A DNA stretch of 64,000 nucleotides from DASUFZ01 sp035541475 (GCA_035541475.1 DATKND010000182.1:1-64000), one strand, 5' to 3'; shown: positions 38,734 to 48,310, counted from the stretch's first letter. Notes: generated by a model from the letters alone, not told the origin. Made by a program: numbers and translations.

Positions 38734-40068
38734 CTACTCCGACTCGTTCCGCAGCTCCTGGATCGCACGGTGGAGCGTCTCGAACAGGGGCTCGATCTCG
38801 TCGAGCTCGAGGCAGGAGAAGGCGATGCGCAAGTCCGAACCGCCCGCGGCGATCACGCCGATCCCGTACCGATCGAGCAAGCGCAGCCGGACGCGCTCGG
38901 CGTCGAGTCCGCGCGCCCGGACGCACATGAAGTAGCCGCTATTGAACGGGTAGACGTCCCAGCTCTCCCGGAAACGCGGCGCATTCGCGATCTCGTGGAC
39001 CCGCTCGGCGCGCGCACGCAGCAGCTCGTGCTTCTCTTTGCGCTCGTCGGGGAGCGATGAGGAGGCCAGCGCCTTGGCCACCAGCGACTGCGAGAGCTGC
39101 GGCACGTTCGAGATGCCGCTGCGGATCGCGCCCCGCGTCTTGGCGTCGAGCACCTCGCAGACTTCCTTGGCGGTATCAGCGCGGCCCGGACCGAAGGTCA
39201 GGAAGCCGCAACGCAGGCCCCAGACGAAGAGCTCCTTGGTGGCGCCGTCGAGGCGGATCGCCAGCAGGTTCGGGTGGCGATTGCAGAGCGGCCCGAACAG
39301 CGATTCGGTCATCGAGGCGCCGCCCACGTGGTAGAAGAGCCCGAAGTAGGCGTCGTCGAGCACCGCCACGACTTTCGTGCCGCGCTCGGCCTGCGCGATC
39401 AGGCTCCGCACGATCGATTCGCCCTCGGCGGGTGTCGGCACGTAGCCGGTCGGGTTGTTCGGGAAGTTGAGCAGCGCGAGCACCTTGTCGCGGCCGCTCG
39501 CGGCCCGGCCGAGCGCTTCGCGGAAGGCGTCGACCGCATAGCCACCGCCGGCGGCGTAGAAGGGGTAAGTCACGAGCTCGCCGGCGAGGCGCGTCTCGAA
39601 GGTCAGCGCGTAGTTGTCCCACTGCTTGTCGGGCAGCACGATGCGGTCGCCGGGATCGACGAACAGATCTCCGACCAGCGAGAGGCCGTGCGTGATGGCG
39701 CTCGTCACGATCGGCAGGCCGAAGGCCTTCCCGCGCAGCGACGGGTTCTCGGCGAGCGCCTTCTCCTTCCAGCGCTCGCGCAGCGCCGGCTGACCGGCGG
39801 GCGGCGCGTAGTTGAAGGCCTCGCCGGGGCTGAGGTCGCGGAAGTGAGACGCCAGCGAGCGCAGGTACATCGGCTCGCGGCCCTCGGTCGCGATGCCGAT
39901 CGTCGCGTTCATGCGCTTGGCGCGGACACCCGCCTCGGCCGACTGCGACAGGATGCCCTTCGGGAAGTAGAGCCGTCGACCGAGCGCCGACAGCATCGAG
40001 AACACTTCGTGCGAGGCCGACTCGAGCCGCTCGTTCAGCTCGCGCGCGAGGGGATGCAGCGAAGCCAT
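38734..40068 (-). CDS. Fold-type I PLP aminotransferase (class I/II)
   Basis: 444 residues. Cofactor motifs: SAITHGLSLVGDLFVDPGD, LLNFPNNPTGYVPT, VVAVLDDAYFGLFY, and the Schiff-base lysine in LDGATKELFVWGLRCGFLTFG; C-terminal Arg region AAGGSDLRIAFSCLE. The N-terminal third (FSMLSALGRRLYFPKGILSQSAEAG) is characteristic of a less-studied aminotransferase group annotated as aromatic or aspartate-like. The substrate cannot be named. Its ATG lies 29 nt after the acetyltransferase stop. Confidence 0.85.
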   Translation of the reverse strand: MASLHPLARELNERLESASHEVFSMLSALGRRLYFPKGILSQSAEAGVRAKRMNATIGIATEGREPMYLRSLASHFRDLSPGEAFNYAPPAGQPALRERWKEKALAENPSLRGKAFGLPIVTSAITHGLSLVGDLFVDPGDRIVLPDKQWDNYALTFETRLAGELVTYPFYAAGGGYAVDAFREALGRAASGRDKVLALLNFPNNPTGYVPTPAEGESIVRSLIAQAERGTKVVAVLDDAYFGLFYHVGGASMTESLFGPLCNRHPNLLAIRLDGATKELFVWGLRCGFLTFGPGRADTAKEVCEVLDAKTRGAIRSGISNVPQLSQSLVAKALASSSLPDERKEKHELLRARAERVHEIANAPRFRESWDVYPFNSGYFMCVRARGLDAERVRLRLLDRYGIGVIAAGGSDLRIAFSCLELDEIEPLFETLHRAIQELRNESE

Positions 40069-40097
40069 GTTGATTCCGGGACGCGGAGCGCGCGAAT

Positions 40098-40556
40098 CTA
40101 CAGCCGCCGCTCCAGCACGTCCATCGAGTCGGCGAAACCGATGCTGCGCCAGAACGTCTGACCGAGCTCGTTCGCCGGATCGACGCGCACGACGACCCGC
40201 TCGACGCTGCGCTCACGCACCCACGCCAGCGCTTCGCCGACGAGCGCCCGCCCGACACCGCGGCGCCGCGCCTCGGCGCGCACGAACAGCTCGCCGATCT
40301 CCGCGCGCCGCGTCTCGCGATGGATCGGCGGCGCGTGCTGGATGCGCGTCATGCAGAGCCCGCAGGCGCCGCCCTGCTGCTCGTAGAGGAGGACCAGCGC
40401 GTCCGGGTCGCCGAGCTCCGCGCGCACCAGGCGCTCGATCTCGCGCTGCGCGCCCGGACGCAGCGCGAGGCGGGCGTCGAGTCGGGCGTGGTGCGCGGAG
40501 AGCTCGCTCCAGAGCGCCGCCACGGGCTCGACGTCGCCGGCGTCCGCTCGCCGCAC
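40098..40556 (-). CDS. GNAT-family N-acetyltransferase
   Basis: 152 residues. Begins VRRADAGDVEPVAALW, the usual first strand and helix. The acetyl-CoA loop is EARRRGVGRALVGEAL (Q/R-x-x-G-x-G/A) and the C-terminus has VDPANELGQTFWRSIGF. GTG 40556 is preferred because AGGTGG lies just before it; a GTG at 40592, overlapping the upstream stop by one base, would add 12 non-conserved residues. The substrate is unknown. Confidence 0.82.
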   Translation of the reverse strand: MRRADAGDVEPVAALWSELSAHHARLDARLALRPGAQREIERLVRAELGDPDALVLLYEQQGGACGLCMTRIQHAPPIHRETRRAEIGELFVRAEARRRGVGRALVGEALAWVRERSVERVVVRVDPANELGQTFWRSIGFADSMDVLERRL

Positions 40557-40591
40557 ACCACCTTGTGACGGCGCGGCCGCCGCGGTCTGCA

Positions 40592-41389
40592 CTACGGACC
40601 CGACGGCGACTTCGTCGCGCCGCTCGGATCCACGTCCTCGCCCGGCAGTCCGTGCCCGCTCTGGGTCGCGCGATCGACCTCGCGCTGGATCACCTTCTTC
40701 TGGAGCTCGTCCTGCGAGTCGGCGCCCTTGACCTCGCCGATCCCACCCGACGGCATCATGCGGAAGTCGCCGTGGCGCGAGCCGTCGCGCTCGAAGCGTC
40801 CCGAGAGCACGCCGCCCTCGATCTTCTGCGTGGTGTACTCGGTCGTGCCTTCGAGCGTGTCGGTGCGGCCGCTGCCCATGAAGTCGGAGCGCTTGAAGAT
40901 GGGAAGCTTCTCCGGGTCGTCGATCGACCAGACCTCCTCGTATGTCACGACCGACGCGGAGGCCGCGGCGGCGCGGCGACCGGAGGTCCAGCCCTGCGCG
41001 TCCGAGCCGCGCAGCGTCTTGGTCTTGGTGCCACGCGGGTTGACCTGGAGGCCGTCCTTGATGTCGGCGAGCTGCGCGTCGGAGGGCTCCCAGTAGTGCA
41101 GGATGCGCGCATACTGTCCGGTGTCGCGGCGCTCGAAGCGGCCGCTCTCGTCGTCGAAGACGACGATCGGGTACTCCGTCCAGCGCAGCCGGTTGCCGTC
41201 CTTCTCGAACACCCACACGCGATCGTCCCAGCGCTCGGTGTCGGGGTTCTCGGCGTGGTCGTCCTTGTAGTGGATCAGCACGTACCAGGTGCCGACGATC
41301 TCGACGGCGCGCGCCGACGCGGACGCGACGAGCGAGATGGTTGCCGCGAACAGCAAGCGAGCGGCGAGTTTCAGCGGGCCGGGTCTCAT
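40592..41389 (-). CDS. Exported protein of unknown function
   Basis: 265 residues with a signal peptide (LLFAATISLVASASARA, cleavage near residue 28). Mature part starts VEIVGTWYVLIHYKD and contains RWDDRVWVFEKDGNRLRW, WSIDDPEKLPIFKRSDFMGS and YTTQKIEGGVLSGRFERDG, a beta-rich pattern resembling lipocalin-like or small binding proteins. The C-terminal 40 residues are polar. No family identified. Cotranscribed with the acetyltransferase that follows. Confidence 0.75.
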   Translation of the reverse strand: MRPGPLKLAARLLFAATISLVASASARAVEIVGTWYVLIHYKDDHAENPDTERWDDRVWVFEKDGNRLRWTEYPIVVFDDESGRFERRDTGQYARILHYWEPSDAQLADIKDGLQVNPRGTKTKTLRGSDAQGWTSGRRAAAASASVVTYEEVWSIDDPEKLPIFKRSDFMGSGRTDTLEGTTEYTTQKIEGGVLSGRFERDGSRHGDFRMMPSGGIGEVKGADSQDELQKKVIQREVDRATQSGHGLPGEDVDPSGATKSPSGP

Positions 41390-41423
41390 CTTCTGATCTT
41401 CGCTCGCCTCCGGCTCGCTATGC

Positions 41424-41442
41424 GCGATCGCTTCGCGATCGC
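41424..41442 (-). terminator. Palindromic hairpin downstream of thyX
   Basis: GCGATCGC-TTC-GCGATCGC, an 8-bp perfect stem made of two copies of the octamer GCGATCGC, 4 nt beyond the thyX stop. No T-run follows on the minus strand. It may end the thyX message in a Rho-assisted way or be a copy of the small TTC/GAA-loop palindromes seen elsewhere in the window. Confidence 0.35.
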
Positions 41443-41445
41443 TTG

Positions 41446-42981
41446 TTAGATGACTCGCGGCGTCTCGGGGAAGCTGCGCCAGACGGGGATGCCGCAGAAG
41501 TGGCTGCCCTCGGTGCAGCGCGGGCGCGCGTGGCCGTCGCGCACGAAGCAGGGCGGACCCGCGTGCGCGACGAGCGCCGGGTGCACCGCGCGCACCTGCT
41601 CGAGCTCGTCCATCGAGGCGCGCCAGATCTCCCACTGCGCGTTGAGGCACGTGCGCATCGTCCACTTGTGGAGCAGGTCCTGGAGGTTGCCCGATTCCTC
41701 GAAGCGGATCGCGACCGCGTTCGGCAGTACGTAGAGCGCTAGCTCCGATGCGACCCCCGCGTCGAGCAGGCGCTCGCGCGCGTGCCACTGCGACTCGACG
41801 AGCTCCGTGAAGAGCGCGAGGCAGGCGGGGTCCTGCGCGATCAGCTCCGGCACGATCACATCCGGGCGCGCGGGCACGGCGCGCGAGAGCAGCGGCCGCG
41901 AGCCCGGCACCGTGCGGTGACGCTGGTCCTGCGAATCGGCCGTGTGCGAGAGCTTCTTGCGGAAGGTGTAGTGGGCGTGCGCCAGCGCGCGCATGAGCGG
42001 CGCGTGGCTCGAGACGTTGAGGCGCTCGAGGCGGTAGGGGTTGCGTCCGGGGTCGAGCGCCAGGGCGAGGGCCTCGTCGTCCGGCAGGTCGGCACGGCCG
42101 AGCACGTGGCGCACCGCGTCCGCCACGACCGCCGGCCCCCGCACGCTCCAGTCCACCAGGCGCGAGGTGCGGCCGTCGAGCGACTTGTCGAAGGCCTCGC
42201 AGAGCCCCGGGTCTCCGACACCGGACGGTGAGAGCTGCGCCTCCACCACCTCGTCCGCCTCGAGCGGCGGCGAGCCGACGCGCCCGAAGAAGCTCGGGTC
42301 GAGCTTCTCCACCTCGGCGACCATCGCACCGACTACCCGGCACGCCTCCGCCGGCGCGTCGCACACACGCGCCATGCGGCGCAGCCGGTGCAGCACGATC
42401 CCCGAGATCGTGTAGACCATCGCGGTGTGGCAGGCGATCGGGATCACGTAGCGCGCCGTCTCGATCGCCCGCTTCTCGGCCTCGCGCGCGACGTTCTTGC
42501 CGAAGGCGACGCTCTTGCGCGCATCGAGCCGCCACAGCCGCGCCAGGATCTCGTGAGCGCGGGGCGCGAGCCGGGTGGAGAGCTCCGCATAGCCCCGCCA
42601 TGCGCGCTCGATCGACTCGCAGTAGATCTCTCGCGCGCGACCGCCGAGCTCGGGCGGCACGTGAGCCGCGACCTCGTCGAGTCGCACGTAGCGCTGGCTC
42701 TGCTGCTCGGTGTTGTAGAACGGGAACGCGTGCAGGAAGCACCAAACGAGCTGGCGCGAGATGCCCGAGAGCGCGAACTCGAAGGTCGCGTGCTGGTACA
42801 CCGTGTGATGTCCGCCGTCGAAGGTCAGCGGACCGATGCTGCGTCGCTGGCGCTCGGTGATCTCGCCGGGCTCGATCACACGCGGCGAGTAGCAGGTGCG
42901 CGCCGCCGCCATGGCGTCGTCGTAGGGGTTCGCCGTGGCGGAGCGCAGGCACACCTCGGGTCCGCGATCGACGATTGCCAC
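41446..42981 (-). CDS. thyX: Double-length ThyX-like FAD-dependent thymidylate synthase
   Basis: 511 residues, about twice the usual ThyX, made of two ThyX-like halves. Half 1 (1-240): AAARTCYSP, GHHTVYQHATFEFALSGISRQL and EQQSQRYV (93-99), but the RHR of the RHRxxS signature is replaced. Half 2 (270-511): SHAPLMRALAHAHYTFRKKLSHTADSQDQRHR (RHR at 354-356), VLPNAVAIRFEESGNLQDLL and NAQWEIWRASMDEL. Each half thus keeps a different part of the active-site signature. Starts considered are GTG 42981, after GGGGGA, and GTG 42996. Flavin-dependent dTMP synthesis is the likely role. Confidence 0.82.
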   Translation of the reverse strand: MAIVDRGPEVCLRSATANPYDDAMAAARTCYSPRVIEPGEITERQRRSIGPLTFDGGHHTVYQHATFEFALSGISRQLVWCFLHAFPFYNTEQQSQRYVRLDEVAAHVPPELGGRAREIYCESIERAWRGYAELSTRLAPRAHEILARLWRLDARKSVAFGKNVAREAEKRAIETARYVIPIACHTAMVYTISGIVLHRLRRMARVCDAPAEACRVVGAMVAEVEKLDPSFFGRVGSPPLEADEVVEAQLSPSGVGDPGLCEAFDKSLDGRTSRLVDWSVRGPAVVADAVRHVLGRADLPDDEALALALDPGRNPYRLERLNVSSHAPLMRALAHAHYTFRKKLSHTADSQDQRHRTVPGSRPLLSRAVPARPDVIVPELIAQDPACLALFTELVESQWHARERLLDAGVASELALYVLPNAVAIRFEESGNLQDLLHKWTMRTCLNAQWEIWRASMDELEQVRAVHPALVAHAGPPCFVRDGHARPRCTEGSHFCGIPVWRSFPETPRVI

Positions 42982-43070
42982 GCTTCCCCCATGCACTGCG
43001 CCGCTCGCACCGGGCCGGGCGCCTAATCTCGCAGACGCCGCACGCGAGGGCAAAGTTTTTCCCATCTTGG

Positions 43071-43090
43071 TCGACGCGGCGCCGCGTCGA
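43071..43090 (+). promoter_or_regulatory. Perfect 20-bp palindrome, candidate activator site
   Basis: TCGACGCGGCGCCGCGTCGA reads identically on both strands. Its centre is about 150 bp upstream of the predicted sigma-54 transcription start near 43232, the usual distance for a dimeric NtrC-type enhancer-binding protein. It lies between thyX and the kinase-like gene, in DNA with no gene. Confidence 0.5.
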
Positions 43091-43205
43091 GGGAGGCCGC
43101 AACTCCGTCTCGATGTCGGGCGCATCGTGGCTTCGGCCGCGCGCGCGCCGACTTGGACTCCGAGCTGCGGATCACTGCGGCGGCGGGCGCGAATCCCCGG
43201 TTCCT

Positions 43206-43220
43206 TGGCACGCCGTTTGC
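43206..43220 (+). promoter_or_regulatory. Sigma-54 (RpoN) promoter
   Basis: TGGCACGCCGTTTGC: -24 element TGGCACG, -12 element TTTGC, with GG and GC separated by exactly 10 nt, a near-perfect match to the RpoN consensus. Transcription would start near 43232. That would make the ATG at 43233 leaderless and favours the ATG at 43260 as the start of the gene. Confidence 0.8.
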
Positions 43221-43259
43221 GCTCGTCGTTGAATGGAGTATCTCGCCCGGGCTCCGCCC

Positions 43260-45173
43260 ATGACCCAGCTCTGGATCGTTCACCGTCTGAACCGCGAGCG
43301 CAGCGCTCTCGCGCGCCTCGCAGGCGCGCACGAGGCGGTGCTCGGGGCGCCGGGCGACGCGCACTTCGACGTCGCGCCGAAGCCCGACGTCGTCGTGCTC
43401 GGGCTCGAAGGCGATTGGGAGCCGGAGCTCGAGTTCGCGCACGGGCTGCGTCGCCGCGCGCCGCACGCGCGCTGGATCCTGGTCGGACCTCGCCGGGCCG
43501 ATGCTCGCGCTCTCTCGCTCTTCGACGCGGTGGTCGCGGAGTATCTGCCCTACCCGCCCGACGCCTCGCAGCTGCGCGCGCGCATCGCCGCGACGAGCTC
43601 CGTCTCGGCGCCTCCGACACTCTCGGAGCGGAGCGAGCGCGACCTCGTGTCGGCGCGCTTCGGCCGCTGGTTCGCCGACCTCGAGCTGCCAGCGCTACTG
43701 CGGGCGCTCGACCCCACGCTCGCGGACGTTCCGGTGCGGATCGCCGGCGAGCCGGGCACCGGGCGGGGCCTGTTGGTCCGCTACCTCCACTGGTTCGGGG
43801 GGCCGGCGCGCGGCGCGATGGCGCATGTGCCCTGCACGACCGAGACGCGGAGCGCCGAGATCGAGGCGACGCTCTCGAGCCTCGGCCGAGGAATGCGCGG
43901 CGTTCCGTTGCTCCTCGTCTGGCTCGAGGATTTCGATCGCCTCTCGCCGGTCGAGTCGCGGCGCGTGGCGGGCTGGGTGGCGAGCGGCCTGCCAGCGGGC
44001 TTCGCGCGTCCACCGGTCGTCCGCTGGGTCGGAACCTGCGCCGACGACGAGCCCGAGAGCCCGCAGCTCTACCGTGCTCTCGGCGGGATCGCGCTCCGCA
44101 TCCCGCCGCTGCGCGAGCGCGCGGGTCAGATCGCGCGGCTCGTCGATGCGGCGGCGCGCGCCTGGTGCGCCGCGCGTGGCGCGCGCCCGCGGCGCTTCGG
44201 CGAGGACGCGATCGCGGTGATGGAGGAGTACCCGTGGCCGGGGAATCTGCTCGAGCTCGAATCGCTCGTGGTCGAGACGCTCGCCGCCGGAGCGGCCGAC
44301 CCGATCCGCGCCGACGATCTCGTGCGGGCAGGTGAGCCCTTCGCCGCCCTGCCCGTCACACGCGTCGGGACGCTGCTGGCGGAGGACGAGGCCGCGCCCG
44401 AGCCGCTCGAGCTCGCTGAGGTCGATGCGGAGATCGCGCTCGATCACCTCGCCGAGCCCGCGGAGCCCCCGCACGTTCCGGCCTCGGTCGATCCTCCGGT
44501 GCATCCGTCCGGCTCCGCCGAGGGCGCGCTCGCCCGACTCGTCGGCGCGCTCTCGCACGAGGTGCGCAACCCGCTCGCGACGATCCGCACCTTCGCCGAG
44601 CTGCTCCCGCACCGCTTCCAGGATCCCGAGTTCCGCGACCGCTTCGCCGAGATGGTGCGCGACGACGTCGGGCGGATCGACGCGCTGGTCGAGCGCCTCG
44701 CCGGCGTCGCGGATCTCGGCAGGCCGAAGCGCGAGAAGCTCGACCTGACGGCGCTGCTCGAGGAGCTCCTCGCCGAGCGGCGCGACGCGATCCGCAGGCG
44801 CAGCCTGCTCGTGCTGAAGGAGCTCGAGACGAACGCGCCGCAGGCGCTCGGCGATCGCGAGCAGCTGCGCGTGGCCTTCGACGCGCTGCTCGGCAAGTGC
44901 CTCGAGTGGGTGCCCGAGCGCGGCGACGTCTACATCGCCTCGCGACACCATGCGGCGGGGCTCCCCTCCGAGGGCTCGATGCGCGTCCTTCTGCGCTTCC
45001 ACACCCCGGGTGCGACCTCGAGCGCGCCCGGCGTCTCGATCGCCGAGACGTCGCTCGACCTGATGATCGCGGAGATCATCGTGCGGGCGCAGGGCGGCGA
45101 CTTCGCGGTGGCCGCGACGGACGGCGAGGAGACGCTGATCGTGGTCGACCTGCCGGCCCCGACCGTGGCCTGA
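43260..45173 (+). CDS. NtrC-like AAA+ protein fused to a histidine-kinase module (degenerate parts)
   Basis: 637 residues. 1-110: receiver-like fold with the phospho-Asp position altered (VVVLGLEGD). 125-345: sigma-54-activator AAA+ domain with Walker A GEPGTGRG (163-170), IPPLRERAGQIARL and YPWPGNLLELESL, but no GAFTGA loop and a changed Walker B (WLEDFD). In place of the Fis helix-turn-helix there is an acidic linker and a HisKA domain with His433 in LSHEVRNPLATIRTFAELL. The ATPase end is degenerate: the N-box reads DALLGKCLEW and the G2 loop ETSLDLMIAEII. Followed after 22 nt by an intact NtrC-type regulator. Starts at ATG 43260, 28 nt after the predicted sigma-54 start site. Confidence 0.85.
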   Translation: MTQLWIVHRLNRERSALARLAGAHEAVLGAPGDAHFDVAPKPDVVVLGLEGDWEPELEFAHGLRRRAPHARWILVGPRRADARALSLFDAVVAEYLPYPPDASQLRARIAATSSVSAPPTLSERSERDLVSARFGRWFADLELPALLRALDPTLADVPVRIAGEPGTGRGLLVRYLHWFGGPARGAMAHVPCTTETRSAEIEATLSSLGRGMRGVPLLLVWLEDFDRLSPVESRRVAGWVASGLPAGFARPPVVRWVGTCADDEPESPQLYRALGGIALRIPPLRERAGQIARLVDAAARAWCAARGARPRRFGEDAIAVMEEYPWPGNLLELESLVVETLAAGAADPIRADDLVRAGEPFAALPVTRVGTLLAEDEAAPEPLELAEVDAEIALDHLAEPAEPPHVPASVDPPVHPSGSAEGALARLVGALSHEVRNPLATIRTFAELLPHRFQDPEFRDRFAEMVRDDVGRIDALVERLAGVADLGRPKREKLDLTALLEELLAERRDAIRRRSLLVLKELETNAPQALGDREQLRVAFDALLGKCLEWVPERGDVYIASRHHAAGLPSEGSMRVLLRFHTPGATSSAPGVSIAETSLDLMIAEIIVRAQGGDFAVAATDGEETLIVVDLPAPTVA

Positions 45174-45195
45174 TCTCGGCTACGCTGCGCCCCGG

Positions 45196-46569
<1,374 letters not shown>

Positions 46570-46582
46570 GATTCGCGAACTC

Positions 46583-46624
46583 GTTCGTACGGACTTCGAC
46601 CGCTCGTCGCGTTCCGATCGGAAC
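46583..46624 (+). promoter_or_regulatory. Two palindromes upstream of the second sigma-54 promoter
   Basis: GTTCGTACGGAC (46583-46594, one mismatched pair) and GTTCCGATCGGAAC (46611-46624, perfect) are centred 29 bp apart and about 205-235 bp upstream of the predicted start near 46823. They are placed as enhancer sites could be, but differ from the 43071 palindrome. Confidence 0.35.
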
Positions 46625-46796
46625 AGTCGTCGGACTCGCTGCAGATCCAAAGACTTCACGCCCGAGCTGCGACCTCGGTGTTCGCAATGGAACGCTCTCC
46701 GACGCCTGCCGCAGCCGGACCGCGCGTGTGCCTGCTGTCGGGATTGGCTCGTGGCTCCAAGGAGTTGGCGTCCCGCCTGCCGATCCCTCGTGCTCG

Positions 46797-46811
46797 CGGC
46801 ACGTCGCTTGC
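46797..46811 (+). promoter_or_regulatory. Second sigma-54-type promoter
   Basis: CGGCACGTCGCTTGC: the -24 GG and -12 GC are separated by exactly 10 nt, with CACG and CTTGC matching the consensus and only the first T of TGG changed to C. The start would lie near 46823, leaving a 21-nt leader with GGGAG before the ATG at 46844. Confidence 0.65.
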
Positions 46812-46843
46812 GATGGGGAGCCGGAAACCCGGGAGCCACCCCC

Positions 46844-48028
46844 ATGGAAACCGTCTCGTCGGACGTCTTCGAGCCCAAGCCCACCATCCTCGTGGTGGAC
46901 GACGAGCGCGGACCGCGCGAGTCGCTGCGCATGATCCTGGCGTCGGCGCACAACGTGCTCGTCGCGCCGGACGGCGCCGAGGCGATCGAGCTGCTGCGCC
47001 GACAACCCGTCGACGTCCTCACGCTCGACCTCAGCATGCCCGGCATGAGCGGCGAGGAGGTGATGCAGGCCGTCCACGAGGAGTTCCCGCAGACCGAAAT
47101 CGTCGTGGTGACGGGATGCGGCTCTGTCGAGAGCGCCGCGCAGGGAATCCGCTTCGGGATCTGCGACTACCTCCAGAAGCCCTTCGACATGGTCCAGGTC
47201 ATGGGAGCGGTCGGCCGCGCGCTCGGGCGTCGGCGCGCGCGCACCGGCCTCGTCAGCTTTCTCGAGCAGCTCGGCGGCGTCGTCGGACGCGACCGCGAGG
47301 CGCTAGCGATCCTCGAGGAGGTCCGTCGCAGTCAGAAGCTCCGCTCGCAGCTCCAGCAGATCATCGACGCGCGCGGCGAGCCGGCCGGACCGGGCCTGCG
47401 CGGCTACCAGCACAAGATCGAGTTCCTCGAAGTGCTCGCCGAGACGATCGAGGCCAAGGACCGCTACATGCGCGGTCACGCGCGCCGCGTGGCCTTCTAC
47501 GCCGGGCTGATCGCCGAGCGCATGCACCTCGCACCCGAAGCCCAGGAGCGCGTGCGTCTCGCGGCCTTCCTCCACGACCTCGGCAAGGTCGGCGTGCCGA
47601 CCGACCTGCTGCTGCGCTCGGGCGCGCTCGAGCCCGCAGAGCGAGCCGTCGTCGAGCGTCACCCGGCGATCGGCGCGCATCTGCTTGGTCCGCTCGGGAT
47701 GCCTTGCGAGATCTCGCAGGCGATCCGCCATCACCACGAGTGGTGGGACGGGACCGGCTATCCCGACAGCGTCGCCGGCGAAGAGATTCCGCTCGACGCG
47801 CGCATCGTCGCGATCGCCGACGCCTTCGACGCGATGAGCTGCGACCGCCCCTACCGACACGCGCTGCGGCGCGACGTGGTGGTCGCGGAGTTCCGCCGCT
47901 ACGCGGGCATCCAGTTCGATCCGAGCCTGGTCAAGGTGTTCCTGTCGATCGTCGAGGAACGCTCGACGGACGTCGACGTGACCTTGCTGGCCGAGAGCGC
48001 CGCGGCGTCGACGAACGCCGCGGCCTAG
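46844..48028 (+). CDS. Receiver-HD-GYP response regulator (probable c-di-GMP phosphodiesterase)
   Basis: 394 residues from ATG 46844, set by GGGAG 8 nt upstream; an open frame 31 codons longer would overlap the promoter. Receiver with Asp62 (LTLDLSMPGMSG) and Lys in LQKPFD, coiled linker 125-185, then HD-GYP: GHARRVAFYAGLIAE, HD at 244-245 (FLHDLGKVGVP), HHHEWWDGTGYP (296-307) and IADAFDAMSCDRPYR. All catalytic motifs of HD-GYP phosphodiesterases are present, so c-di-GMP hydrolysis is expected. Its receiver resembles that of the neighbouring NtrC-type regulator. Confidence 0.92.
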   Translation: METVSSDVFEPKPTILVVDDERGPRESLRMILASAHNVLVAPDGAEAIELLRRQPVDVLTLDLSMPGMSGEEVMQAVHEEFPQTEIVVVTGCGSVESAAQGIRFGICDYLQKPFDMVQVMGAVGRALGRRRARTGLVSFLEQLGGVVGRDREALAILEEVRRSQKLRSQLQQIIDARGEPAGPGLRGYQHKIEFLEVLAETIEAKDRYMRGHARRVAFYAGLIAERMHLAPEAQERVRLAAFLHDLGKVGVPTDLLLRSGALEPAERAVVERHPAIGAHLLGPLGMPCEISQAIRHHHEWWDGTGYPDSVAGEEIPLDARIVAIADAFDAMSCDRPYRHALRRDVVVAEFRRYAGIQFDPSLVKVFLSIVEERSTDVDVTLLAESAAASTNAAA

Positions 48029-48053
48029 GTCTCCGTTTCGGGGTGAGGGGGGA

Positions 48054-48085
48054 ACGGGGGTCCCGGCGTCTGCCGGGGCCCCCGT
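48054..48085 (+). terminator. Rho-independent-type terminator after the signalling module
   Basis: A 14-bp stem with one G-T pair: ACGGGGGTCCCGGC, loop GTCT, GCCGGGGCCCCCGT, then TT. It lies 26 nt past the stop of the HD-GYP gene. Downstream to 48310 are further small palindromes (CTCGGC-TGC-GCCGAG near 48097, GGAAGG-AA-CCTTCC near 48220) and no gene. Confidence 0.75.
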
Positions 48086-48310
48086 TTGGTTACTCCGCTC
48101 GGCTGCGCCGAGCTGCGCACGCCGGCGTGGGGAGAAAGCGCCAGCCGGGTCTTCGCCGGCGCTTGCGGCGATCCGCTCGCTTCGCTCGCTACGCCGTGCC
48201 TCCGACCTTCAAGAGAGGAAGGAACCTTCCAGTGATGAAGGAACATTAAGTTTTGGTAGGCCATTGGGGGCGGCACGCCGGCGTCGGATCGGGCGCTACT
48301 CTCCGCGACC

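Noticed and set aside
43233..43259. ATG at 43233 as start of the kinase-like fusion gene
   Set aside because: It coincides with the predicted sigma-54 transcription start and has no ribosome site; conserved sequence begins at the ATG at 43260.
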